Below are positions 7,114 through 13,629 of a stretch of 13,629 bases of DNA, one piece after another. Made by a program: the position numbers and the translations under genes. This stretch comes from Sphingomonadales bacterium (GTDB lineage Bacteria; Pseudomonadota; Alphaproteobacteria; Sphingomonadales; Sphingomonadaceae): contig JAGWUU010000052.1 of NCBI GenBank assembly GCA_028868335.1, positions 1-13,629 of the forward strand, in the 5' to 3' direction. The notes below the pieces were generated by a model. That model was not told the DNA's origin, ran no database searches, and was given only the letters and a program-made list of their open reading frames with translations. Each line of letters begins with the position of its first letter. Position 1 is the first letter of the stretch.

Positions 7114-8627
7114 TGCCCAAACCCCACTTCGCTCGCCACCCTTACCGCTTCGCGCGCAGCAGCGATCAAGGCTCCAGCCTTGGCCTCGCATTCGCGCTGT
7201 TCGTAGGCAGGGTCGCTGTCTGCGACGATGCCCGCCCCAGCCTGGACGTGAAGGACGCCGTCTTTGACCACGCCGGTCCTGAGGACGATACAGCTATCGA
7301 GATTTCCATCGGGCGAGAAATAGCCGACGCCGCCAGCATAGGCTCCCCGCGTTTCGGGCTCCAGTTCGGCGATGATCTCGCAAGCGCGGACCTTGGGCGC
7401 GCCGCTGACCGTGCCTGCCGGGAAGCCCGCGAAAACGGCGTCGAGCGCGTCATGGTGGGCGGTGTCAAGCTGGCCGACGACATTGCTGACGATGTGCATG
7501 ACGTGGCTGTAGCGCTCGATGGTGTAGCTTTCGGTGACCTGCACTGTGCCCGCGCTCGCCACCCGGCCGACATCGTTGCGGCCAAGATCGAGCAGCATCA
7601 GGTGCTCGGCGCGTTCCTTGGGATCGGCGAGCAGGCTGGCCTCGTTGGCGCGGTCCTGTTCGGGCGTGGCCCCGCGCGGCCGGGTTCCGGCGATCGGGCG
7701 GATCGTCACCTCGCCATCGCGGACGCGGACGAGGATTTCCGGGCTCGATCCCGTCAGGGCGAAGCCGGGCAGGTCAAGGAAGTAGAGGAACGGCGAGGGG
7801 TTAACCCGGCGCAGCGCGCGGTACAGCGCCAGCGGCGGCAGGGTGAAGGGGCAGGTAAAGCGCTGGGCGAGAACGACCTGGAAGATGTCGCCCGCCTCGA
7901 TGTAGTCCTTGGCGCGGCGGACCATCGCGGCGTAGGCGCCGTCGGGCAGGGTAGGGGTGAGCGTCGGTTCCGCCAGGGTCGCGTCGAGGCGCTCACTCGC
8001 AACCGGATCGTGCAGGCGGCGCAGCGTTGCGTCGATCCGCTCCTCGGCCTCGCCAAGCATCGCTTCGACGGCACGGTCGGAAGGCCAGAGCGGCGCGATG
8101 CAATACAGCTCGTCGCTCAGCCGGTCGAACACCAGTATCAGCGTCGGGCGGACGAACAGCATGTCGGGCAGGTCGAGCGAGCTGGCTTGTGGACGAGGAA
8201 GCTTCTCGACCAGGCCATAGGTTTCGTACCCGAAGTAGCCGACCAGACAGGCGAGCACCGGGGGCAGGGTATCGGGCACGTCGATGCGGCATGCTGCGAC
8301 CAGCGTGCGCAATTCGCTCAAACTGTCGCCCGGCAGGGGAGCAAATGCCGTGCGGTCATGCTTCCACTTGCGGTTGACTTCGCAGGCAGGGCCGGTCGCC
8401 CGGAATACCAGATCGGGATCGAGTCCAAGCAGGCTGTATCGCCCGCGCACTTCGCCGCCCTGAACCGATTCGAGCAGGAAATCGCCGCGCCCTTCTTCGA
8501 TCAGCTTGATCGCCGCGCCAACCGGCGTTTCGGTGTCGGCGATCAACCGCCGCCAGATGACCGCAGCGTTGCCCTGCGCCAGGGCAGCACGCGCGGCATC
8601 GCGGTTTTCGATCGTTGCTCCGCTCAC
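7110..8627 (-). CDS. trpE: TrpE, anthranilate synthase component I
   Basis: TrpE makes anthranilate from chorismate using ammonia from TrpG, and is the feedback-controlled first step of tryptophan synthesis. The 505-residue protein has the LLES motif (51-54) of the tryptophan allosteric pocket followed by RGRYSLLG. The chorismate-binding core contains GSSPEIL (293-299), PIAGTRPRG (311-319), LMLLDLGRNDVGRV (343-356), FPAGTVSGAPK (402-412) and GAGIV (464-468). It is not fused to TrpG, unlike the rhizobial enzyme. The start is GTG at 8627: an in-frame TAG lies directly before it, and GGAACGGA upstream can serve as ribosome site. Only 14 bases separate it from the ppiD stop, so there is no space for its own attenuator, and it is probably transcribed from upstream. 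Its stop overlaps the YcxB-like gene. Confidence 0.97.
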   Translation of the reverse strand: MSGATIENRDAARAALAQGNAAVIWRRLIADTETPVGAAIKLIEEGRGDFLLESVQGGEVRGRYSLLGLDPDLVFRATGPACEVNRKWKHDRTAFAPLPGDSLSELRTLVAACRIDVPDTLPPVLACLVGYFGYETYGLVEKLPRPQASSLDLPDMLFVRPTLILVFDRLSDELYCIAPLWPSDRAVEAMLGEAEERIDATLRRLHDPVASERLDATLAEPTLTPTLPDGAYAAMVRRAKDYIEAGDIFQVVLAQRFTCPFTLPPLALYRALRRVNPSPFLYFLDLPGFALTGSSPEILVRVRDGEVTIRPIAGTRPRGATPEQDRANEASLLADPKERAEHLMLLDLGRNDVGRVASAGTVQVTESYTIERYSHVMHIVSNVVGQLDTAHHDALDAVFAGFPAGTVSGAPKVRACEIIAELEPETRGAYAGGVGYFSPDGNLDSCIVLRTGVVKDGVLHVQAGAGIVADSDPAYEQRECEAKAGALIAAAREAVRVASEVGFGQ

Positions 8628-8641
8628 CTATCCGTTCCGTC

Positions 8642-10591
8642 TCAATTGCCCGAACCGGACGTGCCCACAAGCCGGTTGCGCACCGCTGCGACGGCCGCCT
8701 CGTTGCGCTTCACGCCAACCTCATTGCGCATCGCGGCGCGCAGTTGTTCGGAATATTCCGACGACTGCAACTGGTCGATCGACTTGGCGAATTGACTGAG
8801 CCGCGGATCGTTGGCCTGTACCTGACCGGGGACCACATCCTTGAGCTGGACGACATACCATCCGCGTGCGTGCGGCGCGCCCATCAGCTTGACCTTGCCC
8901 TTGGCCATCTGGAACAGCATGGTGATCGGCGGGGGAACCTGGTTCCCCATCGCTTGAAGCTGCTGGCGCGGCATGTCGACGGGCTGGACGGGCGGGAGCG
9001 AAAGCCCCAGCGCGTGCATTGCAGCGGTAAGGTCGCCGCCCTTGCGCACCGAATCCTCGACCTTCTGCGCGGCGGCCTTGGCCGCGACGGAGCCCTTGGA
9101 TAGCTGGATGTCGGTAGCGACGACCTGCTTGATGTCCGCCAATGGAGGCGGAGCGGCAGTGGCCAGCGTGCCAACGTCGAACACCACGAAGGTCTTGCCC
9201 GGCTCAACCTCGGCGAGTTGGGGCTGCTTTTCGCGTTCCATGGCGAAGGCCGCCGAAACCACACGGGCCAGTTGCGGCGGGGCCTTCCCACCGGCCTGGC
9301 CATAAACACTGCCATCGGCCAGCAGTGGCGGCGTTTCGGCGATCGTCACCCCCAGTTCCTTGGTGACATCGCTCAGCGCCGCGCCCTTGTCGAACTCGTC
9401 CTCGATCCGGGCGGAAAAGTCGGTCAGCGCGGCACGGCGCTTCGCCACGGAGAGTTGGGAAACGATTTCGCCGCGTGCCTGATCGAGCGTTTTTCCGGGC
9501 TTTGTCTCGACTGCGTCGACCCGCAGCAGAGTCCAGCCGAGCGGGGCCTTGAGCGGACCGACGAGTTTGCCCTTGCCCGCAGCGAACACGGCGTCAGCCG
9601 CGGCTTGCGAGGTCTGGCCCGACAACGCCTGCTTGGTGAGTGAACCCAGGCTGGCGGCAGCTAGCCCCTTGGACGCGGCGACGGCTTCGAGTGAGGCGCC
9701 TGCGCCCAACTCGGCCATGATAGCCTTGGCGGCGGGCTCCGTCGGCACGACAAGCTGTGTCACCTTGCGCGTTTCGCTGGCGGCGAACAGCGCCTTGTTC
9801 TTCGCATAGATCGCGGCAATCTCTGCATCGGTGGGCGCTGGCACGTTCTTGACCGCCGCATCGGTAAAGGTCGCGTACCGGATCACCCGGCGCTCAGGCA
9901 ACATGTAGTCGGCCTTGTGCGCGCCGTACCAAGCGGCAATCTCCGCGTCGGTCGGCGCACTTTTCGGCGCGAACACGGCGGACGGCAGGAGCGCGATCGA
10001 GCCGACCCGCTTTTCGGTAATGACGCCGACGTAGCGGTTGATCGCTTCCTTGGGGGCAGCCAGGCCGATTTCTGCCGGCGAAAGCATTTCGCGCGCCATC
10101 ATCGCCTCGGTGATCTGGCGGCGCAACTGGTCGTCGGTGACGTGCTTTTGCGCCAGGAAGCCGCGATAAGCGGTATCGCTGAACTTGCCATCGGCCCCCT
10201 GTGCGGCTGGGATCTTGGCGATCTCGCTGTCGACCAGACGGTTACCGACATAGACGCCATATTTCTCGCCAAACGAGCGCACCGCAGCCAGGTCGATCAG
10301 GTTGCCAAGCATCTGGTCGAGCCCGCCTTCGGCAACGAAGGTCTTGATGGTCAGCTTGGGATCTTGCTCGCGCAATTGCTCGACCGAATTCGATGCCGCG
10401 CGTTCGAGATCGGATGTGCTGATCCGCTCGCGTCCGACGCTCGCCACCCGATCGCCGCCAGCAATGCCGCCGAAAGAGCCGGAGCTGGCAACGTCACCCC
10501 CGGCAAAGGCCAGGGCGATCAACCCGACGAAGCCGAGCGTAACGGCAATGCCGAGCTTGGAGCCGAAGAAATTGCGGAAGAATTGCAGCAT
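8642..10591 (-). CDS. ppiD: PpiD/SurA-type periplasmic chaperone (SurA N-terminal and parvulin-like domains)
   Basis: This is a membrane-anchored periplasmic folding factor for newly exported proteins. The 649-residue product from ATG 10591 has a short cytoplasmic head (MLQFFRNFFGSKLG), one membrane helix (about 12-32) and a SurA-type N-terminal chaperone domain (about 45-190, from DRVASVGRERISTSDL). A parvulin-like region follows (about 250-365: VTQLVVPTEPAAKAIM through KLVGPLKAPLGWTLLRV), then a long helical, charged C-terminal part. The parvulin region lacks the usual core histidines (VTQLV where ARHIL is common, GWT where GYH is common), so isomerase activity is doubtful, as reported for E. 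coli PpiD. The frame stays open upstream to 10795, but that extension is Arg/Cys-rich and lacks the anchor character. The gene leads the trp operon. Confidence 0.92.
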   Translation of the reverse strand: MLQFFRNFFGSKLGIAVTLGFVGLIALAFAGGDVASSGSFGGIAGGDRVASVGRERISTSDLERAASNSVEQLREQDPKLTIKTFVAEGGLDQMLGNLIDLAAVRSFGEKYGVYVGNRLVDSEIAKIPAAQGADGKFSDTAYRGFLAQKHVTDDQLRRQITEAMMAREMLSPAEIGLAAPKEAINRYVGVITEKRVGSIALLPSAVFAPKSAPTDAEIAAWYGAHKADYMLPERRVIRYATFTDAAVKNVPAPTDAEIAAIYAKNKALFAASETRKVTQLVVPTEPAAKAIMAELGAGASLEAVAASKGLAAASLGSLTKQALSGQTSQAAADAVFAAGKGKLVGPLKAPLGWTLLRVDAVETKPGKTLDQARGEIVSQLSVAKRRAALTDFSARIEDEFDKGAALSDVTKELGVTIAETPPLLADGSVYGQAGGKAPPQLARVVSAAFAMEREKQPQLAEVEPGKTFVVFDVGTLATAAPPPLADIKQVVATDIQLSKGSVAAKAAAQKVEDSVRKGGDLTAAMHALGLSLPPVQPVDMPRQQLQAMGNQVPPPITMLFQMAKGKVKLMGAPHARGWYVVQLKDVVPGQVQANDPRLSQFAKSIDQLQSSEYSEQLRAAMRNEVGVKRNEAAVAAVRNRLVGTSGSGN

Positions 10592-10829
10592 GAATCGATC
10601 GCCAACCCGTATCGTGCCCTGAAGCACCCTCGCGCGGCGCTTTACGCAGCAAACGCAGTTGCCGCAATGGCCGTGCGCAGGTTGTGCGCCGTTGGCGGAA
10701 AGGTCGGAAAAGGGAGAGTCAGATCGCCGCAAGGGCTTTGACAAGTTGGCCCCCCGTCGCCTAGCAGCGCGGGGGAATCGCCCTGGGGGGACCAAACGGG
10801 CGTCATCTGTCTTTCATCGAGAGTGAACA
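10592..10829. other. Divergent intergenic region between ppiD and tpiA
   Basis: This 238-base gap is the longest in the window and holds no credible gene. It must contain the promoters for the ppiD-trp operon (leftward) and for tpiA (rightward). For ppiD I see only a weak candidate, TTGCGG-N17-TAAAGC on the minus strand, about 60 bases upstream of the start. Three GANTC sites occur: GAATC at 10592-10596, GAGTC at 10716-10720 and GAATC at 10775-10779. A short GC-rich inverted repeat (CCCCCG 10751-10756 with CGGGGG 10770-10775) spans the candidate tpiA -10. No terminator is needed because both neighbours point outward. Confidence 0.6.
10738..10766 (+). promoter_or_regulatory. Probable tpiA promoter
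   Basis: A perfect TTGACA (10738-10743) is followed by 17 bases and CTAGCA (10761-10766), which shares the CTA start of the alphaproteobacterial -10. Transcription would start near 10773 and give a leader of about 57 bases before the tpiA ATG at 10830. The -35 is strong and the -10 mediocre; position and orientation fit tpiA. Confidence 0.55.
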
Positions 10830-11585
10830 ATGTCACACCGGCCCTTTATCGTCGGCAACTGGAAAATGAACGGCCTCCGCAGCCAGTTGGCCGAGGCGCG
10901 CGCCATCAATCGCGGCGCCGCGCGTCATATCGGAGTCCGCGTGGCGATCGCGCCGCCGTTCACCCTTATCGCCGCGATGGCAGAGGATGCCAACGCGATA
11001 GCGGTCGGCGGTCAGGACTGCCACATGGCGCAAAGCGGTGCCTTCACCGGCGACGTGTCGGCGGCGATGCTCAAGGATGTCGGGGCAACCTTCGTGATCG
11101 TCGGTCACAGCGAACGCCGCGCGCTGCATTGCGAGAGCGATGCGATAGTCAAGGCCAAGGCTGACGCGGCTCTTGCCGCCGGGCTCGACGTGATTGTCTG
11201 CGTCGGCGAAACAGAGGTCCAGCGCGACGCGGGACAGGCCGAAGCGGTGGTCTGCGCGCAGCTTGACGCGTCGCTGCCAACCGAAGCGGGCATGGCAGGC
11301 CATTTGACCGTGGCCTACGAGCCGGTTTGGGCGATTGGAACTGGCCGCGTTGCCTCGCCAGCCGACGTGGCAACCATGCATGCGGCCATTCGTGCGCGCC
11401 TCGACGTACATTTCGCCGACGAAGGCAAGCAGATACGTATTCTCTACGGTGGGTCGGTCAACGCAGGCAACGCGGTGGAACTGCTTGCGGTGGATGAGGT
11501 AGGAGGCGCCCTTGTCGGCGGCGCCAGTCTGACCGCGGAGAGCTTTCTGGCGATCGTCGCCGCCGCCGGGCCGCAGGACGATTGA
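10830..11585 (+). CDS. tpiA: Triosephosphate isomerase
   Basis: The enzyme interconverts dihydroxyacetone phosphate and glyceraldehyde 3-phosphate in central carbon metabolism (cytoplasm, dimeric TIM barrel). The 251-residue protein is full length. Catalytic residues are in place: N10 and K12 (GNWKMNG), H93 (VGHSERR) and E164 (VAYEPVWAIGTG). The flexible phosphate-gripping loop 6, the YGGSV motif (about 208-212) and the GGASL motif near the C-terminus follow. The ATG at 10830 is preceded by GAGAGTGAA as a modest ribosome site. secG follows after 70 bases. Confidence 0.98.
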   Translation: MSHRPFIVGNWKMNGLRSQLAEARAINRGAARHIGVRVAIAPPFTLIAAMAEDANAIAVGGQDCHMAQSGAFTGDVSAAMLKDVGATFVIVGHSERRALHCESDAIVKAKADAALAAGLDVIVCVGETEVQRDAGQAEAVVCAQLDASLPTEAGMAGHLTVAYEPVWAIGTGRVASPADVATMHAAIRARLDVHFADEGKQIRILYGGSVNAGNAVELLAVDEVGGALVGGASLTAESFLAIVAAAGPQDD

Positions 11586-11596
11586 TCCGGCGAACC

Positions 11597-11625
11597 TTGC
11601 GCACAATGCCATGCGCGCCTAGATG
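11597..11625 (+). promoter_or_regulatory. Possible secG promoter in the tpiA-secG gap
   Basis: TTGCGC (11597-11602) is followed after 16-17 bases by CTAGATG (11619-11625), close to the alphaproteobacterial CTATAT -10. It lies just after the tpiA stop and would start transcription about 25 bases before the secG ATG. secG may equally be read through from tpiA, since no terminator is visible in the 70-base gap. Confidence 0.3.
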
Positions 11626-11655
11626 CGCCCCAACACACCCGTTTTCGGAACAGCC

Positions 11656-12072
11656 ATGTCATCACTTTTCCTCTTTCTGATGATCGTCCAGGCGATCGTT
11701 GCCGCCCTGTTGGTCTGGGTCATCCTGATGCAGAAGTCCGAAGGGGGCGGTCTGGGTGTGGGCGGCAGTCCCGCTGGTCTGATGTCAGCGCGCGGCGCGG
11801 CGGATTTCCTGACCCGCTCGACCACGGTGCTGGCAACGGCGTTCGTGATTCTCAGCATCACCCTCGCGGTGCTTGCTGTTCGCGCCGGATCGGGCCGGTC
11901 GATTGACGACACGCTCAAGCGCACCGCGCCGATCAGCGCTCCGGCGAGCACGCCCGCGGTCGATCCGCTGGCTGGCGCGGCGCAATCGGCGCCGACCGCG
12001 GCTCCCGCTGCGGCGCCTAGCCCGGCAGCTCCGAATCCGGCCGATCCCTTCGCGGCACCCGCCAAGAAGTAG
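11656..12072 (+). CDS. secG: SecG, preprotein translocase subunit
   Basis: SecG is the small third subunit of the SecYEG inner-membrane channel and aids SecA-driven export. The 138-residue protein has two membrane helices (about 3-23, SLFLFLMIVQAIVAALLVWV, and about 54-76, STTVLATAFVILSITLAVL). They are joined by the Gly-rich loop LMQKSEGGGLGVGG, a family hallmark, and SARGAADFLTRST follows. A Pro/Ala-rich tail of about 45 residues ending PADPFAAPAKK is normal for sphingomonad and other alphaproteobacterial SecG and of no known function. I chose the ATG at 11656 over one at 11623, which would prepend 11 polar residues before the membrane helix; GGAA lies 10 bases upstream of 11656. Confidence 0.94.
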   Translation: MSSLFLFLMIVQAIVAALLVWVILMQKSEGGGLGVGGSPAGLMSARGAADFLTRSTTVLATAFVILSITLAVLAVRAGSGRSIDDTLKRTAPISAPASTPAVDPLAGAAQSAPTAAPAAAPSPAAPNPADPFAAPAKK

Positions 12073-12088
12073 CGTCCCTCCGACAAGG

Positions 12089-12112
12089 GCCGTTTCGCCG
12101 GTGCGGAACGGC
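12089..12112 (+). terminator. Hairpin after secG (possible weak terminator or attenuator arm)
   Basis: GCCGTTTCG (12089-12097) pairs with CGGAACGGC (12104-12112): nine base pairs including one G-U, six-base loop, starting 17 bases after the secG stop. It is followed by ATTGT, not a real T-run, so termination strength is doubtful. Its right arm overlaps bases that can pair with the next hairpin. Confidence 0.45.
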
Positions 12113-12118
12113 ATTGTA

Positions 12119-12141
12119 CCGCAATCCGTTGTGGATTGCGG
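12119..12141 (+). promoter_or_regulatory. Perfect hairpin in the pyrG upstream region
   Basis: CCGCAATCC (12119-12127) and GGATTGCGG (12133-12141) form a perfect nine-base-pair stem with a GTTGT loop, 49 bases before the pyrG ATG. No T-run follows (CGCATGCCCC), so it is not a classical intrinsic terminator. The left arm CCGCA can instead pair with TGCGG at 12102-12106 in the preceding hairpin, giving mutually exclusive structures. Confidence 0.5.
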
Positions 12142-12190
12142 CGCATGCCCCTTGCTCAATACCCCTATCAAGGATTAAGGCGCGACTCCC

Positions 12191-13629
12191 ATGGCGCGGT
12201 TCATTTTTATTACCGGCGGCGTGGTTTCCTCGCTTGGCAAAGGTCTCATGGCGGCAAGCCTTGCCGCGCTGCTGCAAGCGCGCGGCTACAAGGTTCGCAT
12301 CCGCAAGTTCGACCCCTACCTCAATGTCGATCCGGGGACGATGAGTCCCTACCAGCACGGCGAAGTCTATGTGACCGATGACGGGGCAGAGACGGACCTC
12401 GACCTGGGGCATTACGAGCGCTTCACCGGCGTCTCCGCGCGCCAGGCGGACAACATCACTTCGGGCCGGATCTATCGCGATATCATCGCCAAGGAACGGC
12501 GCGGGGACTATCTCGGCGCAACGGTTCAGGTAATTCCCCACGTTACCGATGCGATCAAGGAATTCGCCAAGGCGGATACCGACGATCTCGATTTCGTGCT
12601 GTGCGAAATCGGCGGAACGGTGGGCGATATTGAGGGTTTGCCGTTCATCGAGGCGCTGCGCCAGTTGCGCAACGAACTGGGGCGCGAACGCACCTGCTCG
12701 GTTCACGTAACCCTGGTCCCCTACGTTTCGGCGGCGGGGGAACTCAAGACCAAACCTACCCAGCACTCCGTGCGCGAATTGACCAGCCTCGGGATTCAGC
12801 CGGACATCCTGCTGTGCCGCTGCGAACATCCGCTGCCCGAGAACGAGCGCGGGAAAATTGCGCTGTTCTGTAACGTCCGCAAGGAAGCTGTGATCCAGGC
12901 GCTCGATGCCAGCAGCATCTACGCGGTGCCCCTACAGTATCATGCCGAGGGACTCGACAACGAGGTGCTGCATCACTTTGGCCTGACGGCCCCGCAGCCT
13001 GACCTGTCGCGCTGGGAAGACATCGTCGACCGCTATCAGAACCCCGAGGGCGAAGTGACGATCGGCGTGGTCGGCAAGTATGTGGGTCTGCCCGATGCCT
13101 ACAAGAGCCTCAACGAAGCGCTTGTCCACGGCGGCATGGCCAACCGGGTCAAGGTCAACATCAAATGGATCGACGCCGAGCTGTTTGAAGAGGGGGACGA
13201 TGAAATCGTCAACCGCCTGGAACCGATGCACGGAATCCTGGTGCCGGGAGGCTTCGGGGTGCGCGGCACTGAAGGCAAGATCGCCAGTGTCCGCTTCGCC
13301 CGTGAGCGCAACGTGCCGTTCCTTGGCATCTGCCTCGGCATGCAGATGGCCTGCATCGAGGGCGCGCGCAACACGGCCGGGATCGCGGGGGCAAGCTCCA
13401 CCGAATTCGGGCCGACGGACGAGCCGGTGGTCGGCATCATCACCGAATGGATGACCGCGGAAGGGCTCGAGACCCGCGCCGAGGGCGGCGATCTGGGCGG
13501 GACCATGCGCCTGGGCGCCTATCCGGCCAAGCTGGCGGGCAACAGCCACGTCGCCGCGATCTACGGGACGACCGAGATCAGCGAGCGCCACCGCCACCGC
13601 TACGAGGTCAACTGCGGCTATCGCGAGGC
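12191..13629 (+). CDS. pyrG: CTP synthase (runs off the right edge)
   Basis: PyrG makes CTP from UTP, ATP and glutamine, the last step of pyrimidine nucleotide synthesis. I translated 479 codons from the ATG at 12191; about 65 more are expected beyond the window. The synthetase domain opens MARFIFITGGVVSSLGKGL (P-loop-like ATP site). It contains RKFDPYLNVDPGTMSPYQHG, ETDLDLGHYERF, CEIGGTVGDIEG and the UTP-site KTKPTQHSV segment. The glutamine amidotransferase domain (from about residue 290) has VPGGFGVRG and nucleophile C381 (LGICLGMQMA). Its His-Glu pair lies outside. AAGGATTAAGG ends 10 bases before the ATG and provides the ribosome site. The gene follows secG after a 118-base gap that contains two hairpins. 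Confidence 0.97.
   Translation, partial: MARFIFITGGVVSSLGKGLMAASLAALLQARGYKVRIRKFDPYLNVDPGTMSPYQHGEVYVTDDGAETDLDLGHYERFTGVSARQADNITSGRIYRDIIAKERRGDYLGATVQVIPHVTDAIKEFAKADTDDLDFVLCEIGGTVGDIEGLPFIEALRQLRNELGRERTCSVHVTLVPYVSAAGELKTKPTQHSVRELTSLGIQPDILLCRCEHPLPENERGKIALFCNVRKEAVIQALDASSIYAVPLQYHAEGLDNEVLHHFGLTAPQPDLSRWEDIVDRYQNPEGEVTIGVVGKYVGLPDAYKSLNEALVHGGMANRVKVNIKWIDAELFEEGDDEIVNRLEPMHGILVPGGFGVRGTEGKIASVRFARERNVPFLGICLGMQMACIEGARNTAGIAGASSTEFGPTDEPVVGIITEWMTAEGLETRAEGGDLGGTMRLGAYPAKLAGNSHVAAIYGTTEISERHRHRYEVNCGYRE

Noticed and set aside
8628..8641. Possible trp leader peptide or attenuator before trpE
   Set aside because: Only 14 bases separate ppiD and trpE, too few for a leader peptide or hairpin.
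7248..8795. A 515-codon open frame on the + strand opposite trpE
   Set aside because: It lies antisense to a trpE gene with all catalytic motifs. Its product is Arg/Asp/Gln-rich without domain character, which is typical of antisense frames in GC-rich DNA.
9917..10741. A 274-codon + strand frame opposite the 5' part of ppiD
   Set aside because: It is antisense to the SurA-type N-terminal domain, of low complexity, and extends into the intergenic region only because stops are rare.
10751..10775. GC-rich inverted repeat (CCCCCG/CGGGGG) in the tpiA promoter, considered as a terminator or operator
   Set aside because: There is no T-run, the loop is 13 bases, and both flanking genes point outward, so a terminator makes no sense. 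Six base pairs in GC-rich DNA are easily due to chance. It remains only a possible operator.
10592..10795. N-terminal extension of PpiD to 10795
   Set aside because: The added residues are Arg/Cys/Pro-rich without conservation signals, while the chosen start at 10591 gives the standard short cytoplasmic head and membrane anchor.
12017..12829. A 270-codon minus-strand frame opposite the 5' part of pyrG
   Set aside because: The pyrG frame translates into an unmistakable CTP synthase; the antisense frame has no family features.
1..13629. Mobile elements, CRISPR arrays, tRNA or rRNA genes, phage or defence systems
   Set aside because: Apart from short gaps, the whole window is accounted for by housekeeping genes. 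I saw no long repeats, transposase-like proteins, repeat-spacer arrays or cloverleaf sequences.

Overview
The window is GC-rich housekeeping DNA from an alphaproteobacterium, most likely a sphingomonad (Novosphingobium, Sphingomonas or Erythrobacter type). The evidence is the ppiD-trp-moaC-lexA-comEC-gltX and tpiA-secG-pyrG gene order, the GTTC-N7-GTTC type of SOS box in front of lexA, and a ComEC without a recognisable metallo-beta-lactamase domain. The genus is an inference from gene order and protein character; no search was possible. Genes fill almost the whole window. The longest gap is 238 bases (10592-10829), so no stretch over 300 bases lacks a gene.

Left part (1-3750): the 5' part of gltX (glutamyl-tRNA synthetase) runs left off the window. 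It is divergent from comEC (DNA-uptake channel), with only 29 bases between the starts. comEC converges on lexA, the SOS repressor. The lexA upstream region carries two back-to-back SOS boxes of opposite orientation just downstream of a TTGACT -35 element, so autoregulation by LexA is clear from the sequence.

Middle part (3750-10591): a tightly packed minus-strand operon reads ppiD, trpE, a small two-helix membrane protein of YcxB type, trpG, trpD, trpC, moaC. From trpE on, every gene overlaps the next by 4 or 8 bases, so translation is probably coupled. TrpE and TrpG form anthranilate synthase; TrpD and TrpC carry out the next steps of tryptophan synthesis (phosphoribosyl transfer and indole-glycerol-phosphate formation). 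The isomerase TrpF and tryptophan synthase TrpAB are not here. There is no room for a trp leader or attenuator in front of trpE, which starts 14 bases after ppiD. moaC (molybdopterin synthesis) closes the operon. moeA, which I remember between moaC and lexA in many relatives, is absent.

Right part (10592-13629): a divergent intergenic region with a perfect TTGACA -35 element leads into tpiA (triosephosphate isomerase), then secG (Sec translocon subunit), then pyrG (CTP synthase, cut by the window end). The 118-base secG-pyrG gap holds two strong hairpins whose arms can also pair with each other, an attenuator-like layout.

I found no mobile element, CRISPR array, RNA gene or prophage, and no convincing undescribed system. 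The points most worth a second look are the YcxB-like gene inside the trp operon, the double SOS operator with adjoining GANTC sites at lexA, and the hairpins before pyrG.
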